Shown: positions 11,281 through 23,137, counted from the first letter of the stretch. The stretch: 64,000 bases of DNA from Palaemon carinicauda (GCF_036898095.1 NC_090751.1:45925555-45989554), one strand, 5' to 3'. Notes: a model not told the origin generated them from the sequence alone. Numbers and translations: made by a program.

Positions 11281-13440
11281 AAGTAACTGAGATTGGCGGC
11301 ATGTATCCCTTCTTTGGTCAGACAGATGGCCTTCTAAGCTGAGGAGGGTGTCGGTAGTAACCTCATTATTATTAAGGAACTGATCTTAGAGGCTAAATTG
11401 GAGTCGAGGGACCTTTACATTGCCTTCATTGACTTTTAGACGGCCTTAGAATCTATTAGCCACCCAGCGCTCTTGGACACCGCAAGAGCGGCTGGCCTTG
11501 ATGAAGAGACGACCCAGTACCTCCAACTTCTATCAAAGTATCAACTCAGAGGTAGGTGACGTCGCAGTCAATGTTACGAGGGGTGTGATTCAACGAGACT
11601 GTCTGTCCCTCTTGATCAAGCGCTCTGTAAATTCCCCGAGGGTGTAGGGGCAACTGTGAGAGGGGAGATGATCAGGTTCCTAGTGTTTGCCAATGACATT
11701 GTTGTTGTGGCATCAACAAGTTTGTTTGACATTGGTAATGAAGACTACTAGATGAATCAAGGAAGTTGGGCCTTGAGCCTGGTTTACGCATGTGTACCAC
11801 AGCAGGGATAGTCCGCGACCGCAATAGAAAAACCTGGTATGTAGAGAAGTCCCTTCACGTACAGAAACAACCCGGTCACGAGTTCAGAGGGTTTTTACAA
11901 GTATCTGGAGATTGAAGTTGGACTTGTAACAAACGCTAACGGAGCTTAGTTGATTGGAAAGGCCTGGACGGAGCTGGGGAGTAGCGCCATTAAAGCCTCG
12001 GCAGAACTTCTGGTCTTTGAAGTAGTGCTGATACCACAGCTTAAGCATATAGCCATTCGTGGCGATTTAAAGAAGTTCCACCTCAGTGCAGTGGACAAGC
12101 AGATACAGAAGTTTGTCAGGAAGTGTTTACACTTGGCGACACACCATTAGCTGCATTCTGTGCAGACAGCAGCGAGAGGCCTCGGAATCTACAACTTACT
12201 TTACTTTGATGGCTGCTTTTCCGGTCCCATACAGCAGGAGAACCCTACTCTCTACAGGACCTCCACTGTCGTTCTACCTTATAGTTCTGAGTATTTATGA
12301 TTTCAGATCACGTGTTTACGAAGGATATTCTTCTGTTTTTTGGCATAAATTTTATTTCTATATATTCAAAGCTTGTTACACTAATTCTTTTCAATATTTT
12401 TATATTTGAGCAACTTTTATGAAATGTCACACCCCCACCAGACCTACATTCTCAAGGTATGTGAAAGAAGGCATGTGTGGGGGGCGTCATTTCGGTGATC
12501 TTTGAGGGTATTCTTAATGGCCTGTGCGCATGCTAGACGATTGACAAGATCTACAGATCCTTTGGTGGTGGAGATAGCAGGCTTGGCCCAACAACACTGG
12601 GCCCGTTACCATCGACTGGAGATTGCGTCTATGCTACAGTTAATGGGTGTGGTTTGAGTGAGGCTCCTTTCGGACTTGGGTCCAGTTGGTGTAACTGGTA
12701 CGCACCTGATGAAAGGGGTAACTTACAGCAATGCTGTCAAGCTTAATCTGTTAATCAACAACTCCGGCCTGTAGCGCAAGAGGCAGACAGCAGAGTAGTC
12801 GATGTGATCTTGGCTGTAATGACAGCCTTGGAGGATTATAAGGCATAGCACCTAGAGCCTCGTCGAGAAGAGACAGGCAAAGTACCAGATGTAGAGTGAA
12901 CCCCACATCTCGACTAGACAAGGGCTCAGAAAACCAGATCTTGTTCTTTGGAATGAGACAATGGTCATTAATTGCTAAGTTAATGCAGACGCAATTGTTA
13001 GGTCCCTTGATTTCTTTGATGCCGCATAGGTCTCTAAATATAATGCCTGCATCAAGAAGGCTGTGGAAGACACTACCGGGACAGTACCCTCAATTAGGAC
13101 TATCACCGGAAACTGGCGAGGTGTACTGTTCCTAGGGACCATAAGCTGAAAATGCACATGAATGATCTGCACATCGTGACATAAAATTCTTGGAGGGCTG
13201 TCCATGTATGCAAACTACATTGGTATGTCAGGCAGTGCTGACTTCACCTAGGGTTGTCGTTCACGATGATAGCCCAACTGAAGTTCCTCCCGGGACATAG
13301 GAATTGACGTTGTTGAGTGGGGATGGTTGCCTGTAGAGCATGCAGTGGGAGATTAAGAACAGTGTGCTTGCTGAGTCTGTTAATTTTAAGTCTAGTTTTA
13401 AGGCTTGGGTTAAACCTACTCAAGTTAGGTACATCTGAAA
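11281..13440 (+). pseudogene. Decayed R2-like non-LTR retrotransposon
   Basis: Translation in shifting frames recovers reverse transcriptase landmarks in order. At about 11345-11440 there is an LILEAKLESRDLYIAFIDF segment (finger motif, with a stop in place of a basic residue before TALESISH), then ARAAGLDEETTQYLQLL. Near 11690 FANDIVVVAS matches the catalytic F-x-D-D region with N for the first D. At 12105-12190 there is a thumb-like FVRKCLHLA followed by RGLGIYN. At 12520-12640 a C-terminal segment contains ARRLTRSTDPLVVEIAGLAQ. The order and wording fit the R2/R4/NeSL group, which encode a C-terminal restriction-like endonuclease. There are many stops and frameshifts, and 12240-12460 looks inserted. 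It lies in copy A only and outside any rDNA. Confidence 0.65.
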
Positions 13441-14049
13441 CTTGTGTAGGTAAGGAGCTTAACCTAACCTATGAGAGGAAGTAGAGGAAACCAGCTGGTA
13501 TTACGTTAGTGTTAAGGTGAGAGCTTTATGTTAGGGTTAGGTGAAAAAAATAGCCAAAAGTCTTCTAATTAGTGACGCGCATGAATGGATAACTGATAAT
13601 TTTGCTGACAAATGGTTTGAGAAAGTTAAAATGTTTAAGGGTATCCTGAGTTTAGGAAACCTACAAGAAGGAATTTAAAGCAGAAAGTTGATACTGTACT
13701 AAAATTTTTGCTTAAAGCTCTTTAGGTGGTGCAATATTTGGTATACAGTACCTTGAAACTCATTTTGATGGCAATGTTTAACATCATAACAAAACTGAAC
13801 CATGCCTTTTTGTACAAGTGTAGGTGAGATTTGTTGATATTAAATTGTAAAACCTGAAGCTAGTGTCAGGAAGCCTTAAAGCCTAATGATAAATTTTGAT
13901 TTGAAAATTTTAATTCAAAACCATATTTTCAACTAAAACTGAATTTTGCTTAATGAGGTTAAGACAATTACTTTTTAGATCAAACGGACTGAAAACTATC
14001 AATTAAGGGACATTGGTGAAAGTTAGTACATTTTAATCTGAAGTAGCGG

Positions 14050-16665
14050 CATTTGGTCTGAAGTAAATTCTTGTAATACTTGATTAGCCCTTTCAGTGGC
14101 AATTGAAGTGGGGGTTTGGTACAAATGATTTTTAGTGGCTAGTGGAATAGTTTTGTAAGCAGTTATTGCAATGTGGTCAGCAGTTTTGATGGTAATGGAT
14201 GCATTTGGTGGCTAAGGGAGCTGGTGTAGAAAGTGGATCCACTGTGGCAGTTGGAATGAAGTTTCATAGTGCAATTGTTTTTCTGGGCTCAACCTGTGCC
14301 GCCCAGTGAAATGCTCCTTAAGCACCATTTCTAAGGTTGATGGGGAGACCTGAGAGTCCGACATCAGAGCGAAAAGCGGTGAAAAACACCAAAGAAACAC
14401 CAGACAAAAAAACGTGAGACGTATCCAGTACGGGTGCTATAATAGGAGTGAGTTCACTAGCGTGGGTTGGGTTGGTAGTAGTAGCTTACGCAGCATAGAT
14501 GTTGAACGGCACCTCGCTGTTTCAGTTATTTTGAAGAGGAAATCTCTAATTGGTGCGAGGCCTTTGGTTATGATTTATCTCGCCCCAGAAATATAGACAC
14601 CTTATATAGGTGAGCGAGCTGGGTTCAACCTGGCATTCCTATACAATTTTTCTCTGGTAATATATAGCAGTTATATACCTTAAAAATGGTGTTTAAGGAG
14701 CATTTCACTGGGCGGCACAGGTCTCTCGCCCGGAAATACATTTTTCCTTCGTCAAAATCCCTTTATGGTGGATGGAGAAATTACATAACTAGTGGAGATC
14801 TTCATTGGCAGGTGTAGTGGGGTTTTCCAATTGTTGGATGCATTCTGTGGTGGGTGGAGCAATGTTGTATAGGTAGTGAAAGCTTCCTGTGGCTGGTGTC
14901 TGAAGATTTTGATGACTGGAAGAATTGATTAGTCTGGTTTTATTTGGATGCATTCAGTGGTTTGAGTGAAATCTCATAGCTGGTGGATGCATTAGTGGAG
15001 GAAATAAGGTTTACAAGCTAGTGGACACTTTCAGGGGCTAATAAAGTAGTTTGGTACAAAGTGGATGCGTCGAGTGGCTAGTGGGTCTAGGTTTTTTACC
15101 TTTGGACAAATTTGGTGGCCAGGGTTTGTAGTTGGTGAATGCCTTGGTTGGCTGTTGGAGTGAAGTTTCATAGGTAGTAGGTGCATTCAGCAGCCAGTAG
15201 AGTGAAGCTTTATCTTGTGGTGGACATATTCATTGGTGGTTTTGTTTATAGCTAGAAGACTCCTTCAGTTGATTTGAGTGAGGTGCTGCAGCTGGAGTTA
15301 GGTGTTGTATGCTAGTGGACCCTTTCAGTGGGTATTTTAACTAGCAACATTGGTTAGTGGAGGGAGGTTTTGTAGTTAGGATTCATTCAATGGCCAAATG
15401 ATTGAGGTTTGTTAGCTATGGACTCAGTCAGCTTCTGGAAGAGAGGGTGGCTGGTTGAAGTTTTGTAGTTGGAGACACTGGTGGTTGGTGAGGATTTTTA
15501 GCTAGTGGATGCATTGGTAATGAAAGGATTTGGTGGTGGGAGGTTTAGTTGGTAGTGAATCTTTTCATTATTGGGTGTATTAAAGATTCGTAGCTAATGG
15601 ACATGTTCAGTGATATTTGAATTGTGCCTTCATGCATTGTAGCTAGTGGATGCATTCAGTGATAGGATTTCAAAGTAAGGGATGCATTTGATTGCCTGTG
15701 GGCCGAGGGTTTACAGATATGGGATGCATTCGGTGGGAATTTACGCATGTAGGTGATGTATTCAGTGGAGGATGGAATGAGATTTTGTAGTTGGACTCCT
15801 TTGGTGGCCAGTAGTGAAGTTCTGTAGCTAGTTGTTGCTGGTGGGAGGTGTTTTAGCTGGTGGACTTGAGGTAAGTAGAATAAAGGTAGTGGACCCTTTC
15901 AGTTGCGGTGGTAAGTTTATTATCTGATGTACTCGTTCAGTGACGAGAGGTTTGGTTTACAGTGAACGCTTTCAGTACTGGATGAAGTAAAGATTTGTAG
16001 ATGCTGGATATACCATGGTATGTGGTGAGGTTTCTTAGCCAGTGGACCCCAGGTCCATGTAGTGACACATGGAGTGAGGCTAGGTAGCTAGTAGACATTC
16101 AAGAGGCAGTTGTAGTGAAAGTTTAATTGCTAGTATACTATTTGGTAGCTGGTAATGTGAGGTTTCATGGCTAGTGGATTGATTTGGTCATAGGAATGAG
16201 GTTTCAAAACCAGTTGATGGCTACAGTGGTAGGTTCTATGAAGTTTAATAGCTAGTGAATGCTTTTAGTAGTGGGAGGTTTAATTGGAAAATATAAAGTG
16301 CTTGTTCAAGCGAGGGACCTTTGCTAATAGATGCATTGTGGCAGACAGTAGTTTTGTCTGGATGCAAATGGTGGTGGGAGTGAGTTTTTGAAGCTCATTG
16401 ACTTTAGGAGACAGGTAGTGAGGTTTCATAGCCAGTGGATGTATTCCGGGCATGCGGAGAGGTCTTGTAGCTAGTAAAAACATTGTTGAAGGTAATGAAA
16501 GTTAGTTTTGGAGCTGATACATTCGTTGGCAGGTGGGGAGAGGTTTTGTTGCTAATGGATTTATTGTGGCAGATAGGTAAAGTAATGGTAGCTAGTGATT
16601 AAGCTAGTGGTCTGTAGCGGCTGATGTGAAGTTTAAAAACTAGAAATGCTAGAATTTAGGGAAGA
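14050..16665 (+). repeat. Degenerate GTGG-rich minisatellite array B
   Basis: Same consensus as array A (GTAGCTAGTGGATGCATTCA, GTGG, GAGGTTT), with units of about 40-50 bases, all diverged. Recognisable shared stretches, such as GTTTCA(C/T)AGCCAGTGGAT near 16428 and 8616, allow a base-level alignment to array A. Confidence 0.75.
14292..14722. mobile_element. Short element with 46 bp terminal inverted repeats
   Basis: Bases 14292-14337 (ACCTGTGCCGCCCAGTGAAA and 26 more) are the reverse complement of 14677-14722 with two mismatches. Weaker complementarity extends outward (TTTCTGGGCTC against GAGCCCGG-like sequence). The 340 bp interior encodes nothing recognisable. The structure fits a non-autonomous DNA transposon. 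A target duplication cannot be set with certainty because the surrounding minisatellite is degenerate. Confidence 0.75.
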
Positions 16666-16850
16666 ATAGTTCTTATTTTGATAGGATTGTTGCGTTTTAC
16701 AAAAATACACATACCTGATAGTATAATCTACTAGCAAGTTGAAGGCATTTTAAACATGAATATTTGATATTGTATTTTGTTTTCATTAGTATTACTGTAT
16801 CCTACGAAAGTTCTAATTTTCATTGTAGCATAATGTTTTCTCCCCTCCAG

Positions 16851-16935
16851 GATAGTTTTGAGAATGCTTGCAGTGCCTGAAATTTAGTTGAAAGAATCTG
16901 TGCTATAAATTAAGTCTTAATGGACAAAACTATGG
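16851..16935 (+). other. Exon-like block B1
   Basis: 85 bases between TTTTCTCCCCTCCAG and GG/GTGAAT, homologous to A1. It differs by small indels that destroy the A1 reading frame, while acceptor and donor dinucleotides are kept. Confidence 0.4.
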
Positions 16936-17544
16936 GTGAATTTGAGATTATATTTACAGAATTTAGTCTAGTGCTGCTGCTATTGGCTGGTACAATAGTA
17001 TTTTCTTGTACATTTGCAAATGACTTGGTTTAATCACACGAATCAGTGGGAATTAATCTTTGAAGCCTAATTGTACAAGTATTAAGCCTTAAGCCACTGA
17101 ATATTCAACCTAATATAAGTGTACTTTTGAGTTAAGAATCTAGTGTACACATTGATCTTAGTGTTGTTTGGTGTTAAGCCTTATTAGGCCCTACTGTTCT
17201 AGACTGTTTTTTTTTTTTGAAAATTTGGTATAGATCAAGACATGCCCACGAAGTAACTTTGATAGGAAAGTAGTGATTAACATTGGCATAAATCTCATGA
17301 TAATGCCTAGTTGATGCTAAAGTGGTTTCTTAGGGTAAAGCTTTCTATATACTGAATTTAAGATAGTTTAAGCTAATAGTTATGGACATACTTGCCTAGT
17401 TTTGGAAGAGACTGGTTAATTGATTTTAGACTTGGTTTTTTATCCGAAATATGAAAGTTCTTTAAAATACTTGCTTCACGACTTCAGGTTGGTTGCTACA
17501 AATTATTTTGGTCTGGTATTCTGTATGGAATATTTTTTTTCCAG

Positions 17545-17696
17545 GATTTTGTTCCATTGACTGCATGATTTGGAGATAAAACTGCTGAACAAAAATCCAA
17601 CAGGATGGTACTTTCCAACATTTAAGTTCTTTGCGTCGAAAATGCCCGGCCGAAAGTCTATAAGCTAGGAAAGCTTGCCTATGAACCCCACTACAG
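17545..17696 (+). other. Exon-like block B2
   Basis: 152 bases between TATTTTTTTTCCAG and ACAG/GTAAGG, homologous to A2. Stops occur in all three frames. The donor context GGTAAGGTTGTAC is identical to the duplicated 14-mer in copy A, so this copy shows the state before the RTE insertion. Confidence 0.4.
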
Positions 17697-18648
17697 GTAA
17701 GGTTGTACCCCAGGGAATATTGGAAGTAATTTTATTTATAATATACAGTATAATGTAGTGTAAATTATTTTTGGCTTGGCTGTTGAAGTAATTTAGGTTA
17801 TAGTACACGGTACTGCACCCCACCGTTCTCGGAAGTGGCTTGCTTTAACCAGATTTGCTCTTCCCATTTCTGATGGCCTTTCATTAAGTGAATTTAGTCT
17901 AGATAGTTCAATATTGCTGTTCATTTGATATCACTTTAGTATCTACTTCCTAAACCTCATAATTTGTAAAATAAGAAAATTCTTCAAAAATTAGGGTGCA
18001 ATTTTGTGCGTAGCATTTTGTACTATTAATTCAAAATGCCACTATAACAGTTTTAAAAGGTTTTAAAAAATGTTCCCTAATAATTTAGTCACTAGTGTTT
18101 AGAAGAACCTAGTATGTTTTCATTGTTAGTGTGGTTAAGGAAAAGATTCTTGGCTTAAAATTGAAGGTAAATAGTTGATGAAATTGATTAGTAACTTGTA
18201 TAGAATATTTAGGGTATAAAAGTTTCTAGTTCAGATTCTCCTTTATTCAGGTCTCACAATTGCAGTTCAATTCTTGGATCAGAGCTGGTCTAGATTTTTT
18301 ACCTGTTAAAACTACTTGTGAATTGTTAGTGGTGCATTAAAATCCTCAAATGGCGAGTTATCCTTTGTAAGCAATAGTCTCTTTAATTTTAAATCTCAAT
18401 GGATCACTGGCTTTGCTGACAAATTTTGAGAAAGTTGTTAGTTTGAGGGTTAGTTTCAGGAAACGGATAAAGAATTTAAGAAGGAAAAAATTAACAACTA
18501 TTTGGGGCAACATATGGTATACATTAAAACTAATTTTGATTGGCCATGAAGTTTTCAAGTTTAGTAAAAAAAAAACAATTTTCTGATTCTTTTTAAGCAT
18601 TAAAGTTCTTTATAGATATCCAAGCATTGAAAGTTGCTCTGATTGCAG

Positions 18649-18843
18649 AACCTTATTTGAGCCGGCCATTTCCCCTTGTACTGAAGCAGCCTTGACTTCA
18701 TTACCAGTCACTAGTGCGTTCCCACAAGAAAGGCTTGCCTCGTATACCCTGTTCCCTGGACACACTCCAGGACAAGTTGTCCCTTTATTACAAGGGTTGT
18801 CGGACTGCGGACTGCCTTGTGAGCCGTTTATGAATTACAGTAG
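18649..18843 (+). CDS. Penultimate coding exon of an unidentified gene (partial)
   Basis: A 195-base exon lies between acceptor TGATTGCAG and donor AGTAG/GTGAGG. After one leading base that completes a split codon it is open for 64 codons, in a locally GC-richer stretch within AT-rich DNA where random frames close quickly. The translation contains TLFEPAISPCTEAALTSLPV and later LPCEPFMNYS. It ends in phase 2 (AG), and the next exon at 19403 begins with G to complete an arginine codon, so the two join in frame. I recognise no domain. The upstream exon is not identified, so the 5' part of the gene is missing or lies in the duplicated region. Exon status is inferred only from the open frame and splice signals. 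Confidence 0.5.
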
Positions 18844-19260
18844 GTGAGGTTTTTAGTTTCATTAATTTGGTATACTGTATTTGTATTACTATTCAAAATG
18901 AGTCGCTTAGAAACTGGATTTATAAAGGTTAAGTTTCAGTAGTTTGGTGTGTTTGTACTATTTGAAATAACCTGCTTAGGAATTTGATGTATAAAGGCAT
19001 TTTCAGTAATTTGGTGAATAATTTATACCGAACATTTAAAGTTTTTTTGGATTTGGGTGTATAATTTGTATGATTAAGAATTACAGCAGGGTAGGTGTCT
19101 AGTTAAATTTTTGGTGTAAAGATTTATATGAAATTTTAATTATCTCTAGGAATTACAGTAGGTTATGCATTGTTTAATTTGGTGTATAATTTTTATGAAA
19201 CTGTATTTAAAATTTTCTATTTATGAATTGAAGTAGATTAGGCATTTTTTATTAATTATA
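18834..19260 (+). repeat. Degenerate tandem repeat around ATGAATTACAGTAGG
   Basis: The phrase (T)GAATTACAG(T/C)AGG(T) recurs near 18832, 19079 and 19150, with a weaker form (GAATTGAAGTAGATTAGG) near 19226. Each is followed by a T-rich GGTGTATAATTT-like stretch. It lies in the putative intron between the two coding exons and seems to have spread from the 18843 splice donor region. Confidence 0.5.
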
Positions 19261-19402
19261 TTTTAGGCAAGTGAAATTTCTTACTTCAAAGATCAGGACT
19301 AAAAATTATGAGGTACTGAATGTGACTTGAGCTAAAATCTTGTAAATGCTAGGGAACTTAATTACTTCTATGAAATTAGACTAATTTATAATTTTTTTTC
19401 AG

Positions 19403-19553
19403 GCCTGAAATTTGTCTAGGCATCTTAAGTGGCCAGGTATGTGCTAAAGTTTTCAAGAGAAGCAAAAAGTTGATGCAGTCTGTCCCACATAAAAATGAAG
19501 ATGAAAGTTGGGCCCTCGACTACCTTGTGCTCTTTAAAGCATTGATCTACTGA
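19403..19553 (+). CDS. Terminal coding exon of the same unidentified gene
   Basis: The acceptor is ATTTTTTTTCAG at 19391-19402. The first G completes the codon split from 18843. The frame then runs 49 codons to a TGA at 19551-19553. The translation begins PEICLGILSGQ, has a basic middle (KVFKRSKKLMQ) and ends in a hydrophobic DYLVLFKALIY. An internal donor-like GTATGT at 19437 would truncate the exon, but reading through it stays open to the stop, which favours one terminal exon. A polyadenylation signal AATAAA occurs at 21233-21238, which would give a long 3' untranslated region. Function unknown. Confidence 0.45.
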
Positions 19554-22500
19554 AGCATATACAGGAAGTTGGTTTCTAATGGTTTTAAATTTTGTAATTG
19601 AAGCTTTTGTTTTTTTGGGTACATGGCAACATAGCTATAATTTTGTGCTTGTTCTTTTGGGGCATTAATTTAATTTAGATTAATGTTTAAGTGGTAAAGA
19701 GGACTGTTAAAGGCAGTTACATTGCATAATTATAGCTATTTAATCTTGCTAGGTGAAATATTTATATATGGTTATTTTAGAGGAACTCGGTAAAGCTATG
19801 CTAAATAGGACATTTACTTCCAAATAGTACTATTTTAAATATTTTGGGTTTAATTTGCATGGTGACTAGATTCAGTTTAGTGGTTATTTTTAAGTGTTTA
19901 ATACAATAATTAGTTTTAATAATCTTGCCAAAAAGATAAAAGGATTCAGTATATTTGACTGATAAATTGCTTCATTTGAGTGAGTTGGTATTATTGATTA
20001 TGACAAGTAAATATTAGCTTTAAATCTTTATTTTACATGAATACTTTAGTTTCATTACAATATAATTTGTTACACTTCAATACATGTTCTCAAAGGTGCT
20101 ACAACCTTATTCTCAGTTTCTGCACTGGAAATTAAATGGATTTTGTGCCACAGTTAACAAGTCCTTAAAGTAGATGATTTATATCATTGCATGTTTAGTC
20201 AGATGAGTTTTGCAACAGTTTTTAGTAAGCAATCACTTAGTATAACAGGGTCATATATTACAATACCTAATGAGTTTGATTTAACTAGTGTGGGGGACCA
20301 GAAATAGGTGTTAAGGTAATATCTTGAAAATTAATTTGTTGCATACTTTATTGAAATATAATAGTTTAAATATTGGTTTCAGGGTTCAAATTTTAGTGAT
20401 GAATGTAGTTATTTTATGGTGAAAAGGTTCTTATAGGAAACCTTACATCAGACTGAATGTTAGTAACAAAGTTATTATAGTTACTTAATGTTCCCTTGTA
20501 TAGTCTGGTAATATTAGTCTTATGAATTTTAAAAAGTTTTGGAAAGAGGTAGTTGAAGATAAGTGGCTAGGTTCAGTTTTAGAATTTAAACACCCTCCCC
20601 CCCAAAAAAAAAGCTATTGCCTTTGCATCAGACTTTTTCAAATTTAAAATATTGTTGGGTTTATTGTTAAAAAAATTTAAGCATATCACATTTGATAAAC
20701 TTTTTCATTTTAGGATTTAAGACTTTGGTAAAGTTTGTATTGGTTCTCTAATCTGAATCAGTATTTTGGTACTTGATTCCACCAGTAACAAATTTTATGG
20801 TTATTGAAGAAATCCTAGTTTTTGAAAGGCTTGCTTTATATTTTCCATGGATGCCTTAACTTTGCTAAGCTAGAGAAATAGTCATTTCCAGTGTTGGAAA
20901 AAGATTAAATTTCTTTTTAGAAATTGTGTAGGAAGTTTTTAATTTGATTTCATAAAAACTATTGTTTGGTTTAATTACTTGTGCATTATATATGGACAAT
21001 GTTGATCGAAAGGTTGTGAAGCTGGGAGCATATTTCATGGCGCTATTCATTAGATTTAGTTGAATACTGTCAACAAAAAATTTTAGTCTGTCCTTTAGCT
21101 GGAAGTATCTTTTGTTTATTATACCATATACATAAAAGTCTACATAGGGCAGGGTTTGAGAACATTACCTTGTTGAATGTGTAACATAATTATATTGTTT
21201 ATGGAAACTGTAGATACATGTAAGTCAAATTAAATAAATATAAAAAAATTTCCTACTTGATTACATGATTCCTTTTATCAAAATATTTGGATCCTTAATA
21301 TAAAGTACTAATTGTGTACTAACAGCACTTGAAGAAAAATCACTTTAATTTCTTGACATTATTGAAACCTATAATCTACATAGCCCACATAAATAATTTA
21401 TAGTAAATTTCACAATCACAGAAAATTGTTCAGGATTATTTGATACTTAGCACATCAGTTTAATTACTTTGCACTACCTTAAGTTTTGTTATGAACTTAA
21501 TTTGAATTTTAAAGCTTGTGAAAGCTGGTAAATGCCAGCTTCAAAATATTTGCCATAGGTTAAAGCCAACAAATTGTATAGGTAAATTTTTAGTTTTATA
21601 ACTAAATCTAAAGTTTTATGTTAGAATATATTCCCTTGATATACCGTTTCTGAATCAAAGTGAAATTATTTGAATCTATAAAATTAAAGTTGATTGCCTT
21701 GAATTTTTTGGATGAGCTAAATTTATTTAGTAAGTTTTAGAAAGTTCCAAATTTTACAGGATGTGGAAAATTTAGATTTTAAATTTTTGAAGCTTAAATA
21801 TTTAAGTACTATTTGGAAGTTGTGTAACATAAAATGAAAATTTTCTACGAAGTCTAGCGTTTAAAATAGGGTCTATGGTCCAGCAGCCTAACTTTAGGAT
21901 TAAAGTAATTTTTTGAAAATTGGTAAAATGATCTATTAGGCTAGTCATTTTTTTAGTCAAAATACTAGATTTGTTAGTCTTGCTTATCCATGTCTCATTG
22001 AACTAAAGTTTGATATCCAAGACTAAGGGAACAGTTTGTATTTAGGTACCTGTGATTAGGAAAACTTTATAAGTTGCCCCTGATAGTGAACAGAGGTGTT
22101 TTTGGCTCTTAAAAGGGGAACAGTTTTTCTTAGCTACCCATCAGGTGAACTGGTTTTAACTAGTTACCCCTTAGGTGAACTGGTTTTTATTAGTTACCAG
22201 AGCTTAGATGAACTTATAATTATTTAGTGCTAGTATCTCTAATAGATTCAGTAGTGTAAGTTGAACAGTCACTTTAGTTTTATTAGATACCTATTAGGTG
22301 AACTGGTTTTAGTTACCTATGGTTAGAACAGCTTTTATTTAAGAAAATTTAATGCTACAGTTTCTACTAATAAAATCGGTAGCCTAAATGTATCTAGCAG
22401 TTATAGCAGTGTCTGTCTTAGTTGTTTTTCATACAAGCACTGACCTTGTGCTGTGAATAGGTTGGATTTTTACAGGTCCCTGATCTTGATATGAGTAGGC

Positions 22501-22744
22501 CTACGGGAAACTGAATTATAGGTTCTGTTAGTTAGGGCAACTGTTCTTTTCTGGAGTTGGCTGATAACTAATCAGTGTGAGGATAGAATAAGTGCCAAGA
22601 AAAATTAAATGGCTGACAGATTCAAATTTAACACTCTTCATATGATTGAAATGGTGACAAAATTAATATCCTTGCTTTAAATTATTTAGTTTGTGATTAA
22701 GTACAACTTTATCAATTACTAAACTGTTGCCATGTAACCCCATC
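19554..22744. other. AT-rich stretch, possible 3' UTR then intergenic
   Basis: No second gene seen. AATAAA at 21233-21238 is the best candidate poly(A) signal for the plus-strand exons upstream. From 22050 to 22340 a loose repeat of about 35 bases (AGGTGAACTGGTTTT plus AGTTACC) occurs at least five times. Confidence 0.5.
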
Positions 22745-23137
22745 AAAATTAGTTTACTATTATGTCTTGTGAACAGTACAGTAGAAATGTGATATCGGTA
22801 CAGATCCAGTATAAGGGACTGAACTAGCAAGTGAGATTAAGTAGAATGTCATCCTTAAGAGCATAAGGCATCTTGCATGATAAACTGGCTATGCTTTAAA
22901 ATTTTAGAGTTATGTATTAATGGTAAAGCATAACCAGTTTTTTTTAACTGGTTATGATTTACCATTAAAACATAACTCAAAATATTTTAAAGCATAAACC
23001 GTTTATCATGTAAGATACCTTATGCTCTTAAGGATGACATTCTACATAATCTCACTTGCTAGTTCGGTTCCTTATACTGAATCTGTAGATATTACATTTG
23101 TAACTATACTATGCATAAGACATGATAATAAATTAAA
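22745..23137. repeat. Long hairpin, arms nearly 200 bp, 6 base loop
   Basis: Centred on AACCAGTT-TTTTTT-AACTGGTT (22932-22953), the left arm 22745-22939 pairs with the right arm 22946-23137 with scattered mismatches. Paired landmarks include GGATGACATTCTAC against GTAGAATGTCATCC and CTTATGCTCTTAAGG against CCTTAAGAGCATAAG. No open frame. It could be a foldback element or a source of double-stranded RNA if transcribed. Confidence 0.85.

Larger units (their letters stand above)
6577..14049 (+). repeat. Segmental duplication, copy A
   Basis: Copy A aligns collinearly with copy B (14050-18600). First comes a GTGG-rich minisatellite, then an intron-like stretch, exon-like block 1, a second intron-like stretch, exon-like block 2 with a GTAAGGTTGTAC donor, then a shared tract around ATTCTTGGCTTAAAA and AATTGCTAGTGGT. 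Homology resumes at about 13590 (TTTTGCTGACAAATGG against TTTGCTGACAAATTTT in B). Copy A is longer because of a 650 bp insert, a 307 bp tandem duplication, an RTE 3' fragment and an R2-like relic, all absent from B. Divergence is high, so the duplication is old. Confidence 0.8.
14050..18600 (+). repeat. Segmental duplication, copy B
   Basis: Collinear with copy A but without the R2-like relic, the RTE tail, the 650 bp insert and the 307 bp duplication. It carries one element of its own, the TIR element at 14292-14722. The order is array B, exon-like blocks B1 and B2, then shared intron-like DNA to about 18600. Copy B is followed directly by the coding-looking exon at 18649. Confidence 0.75.
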
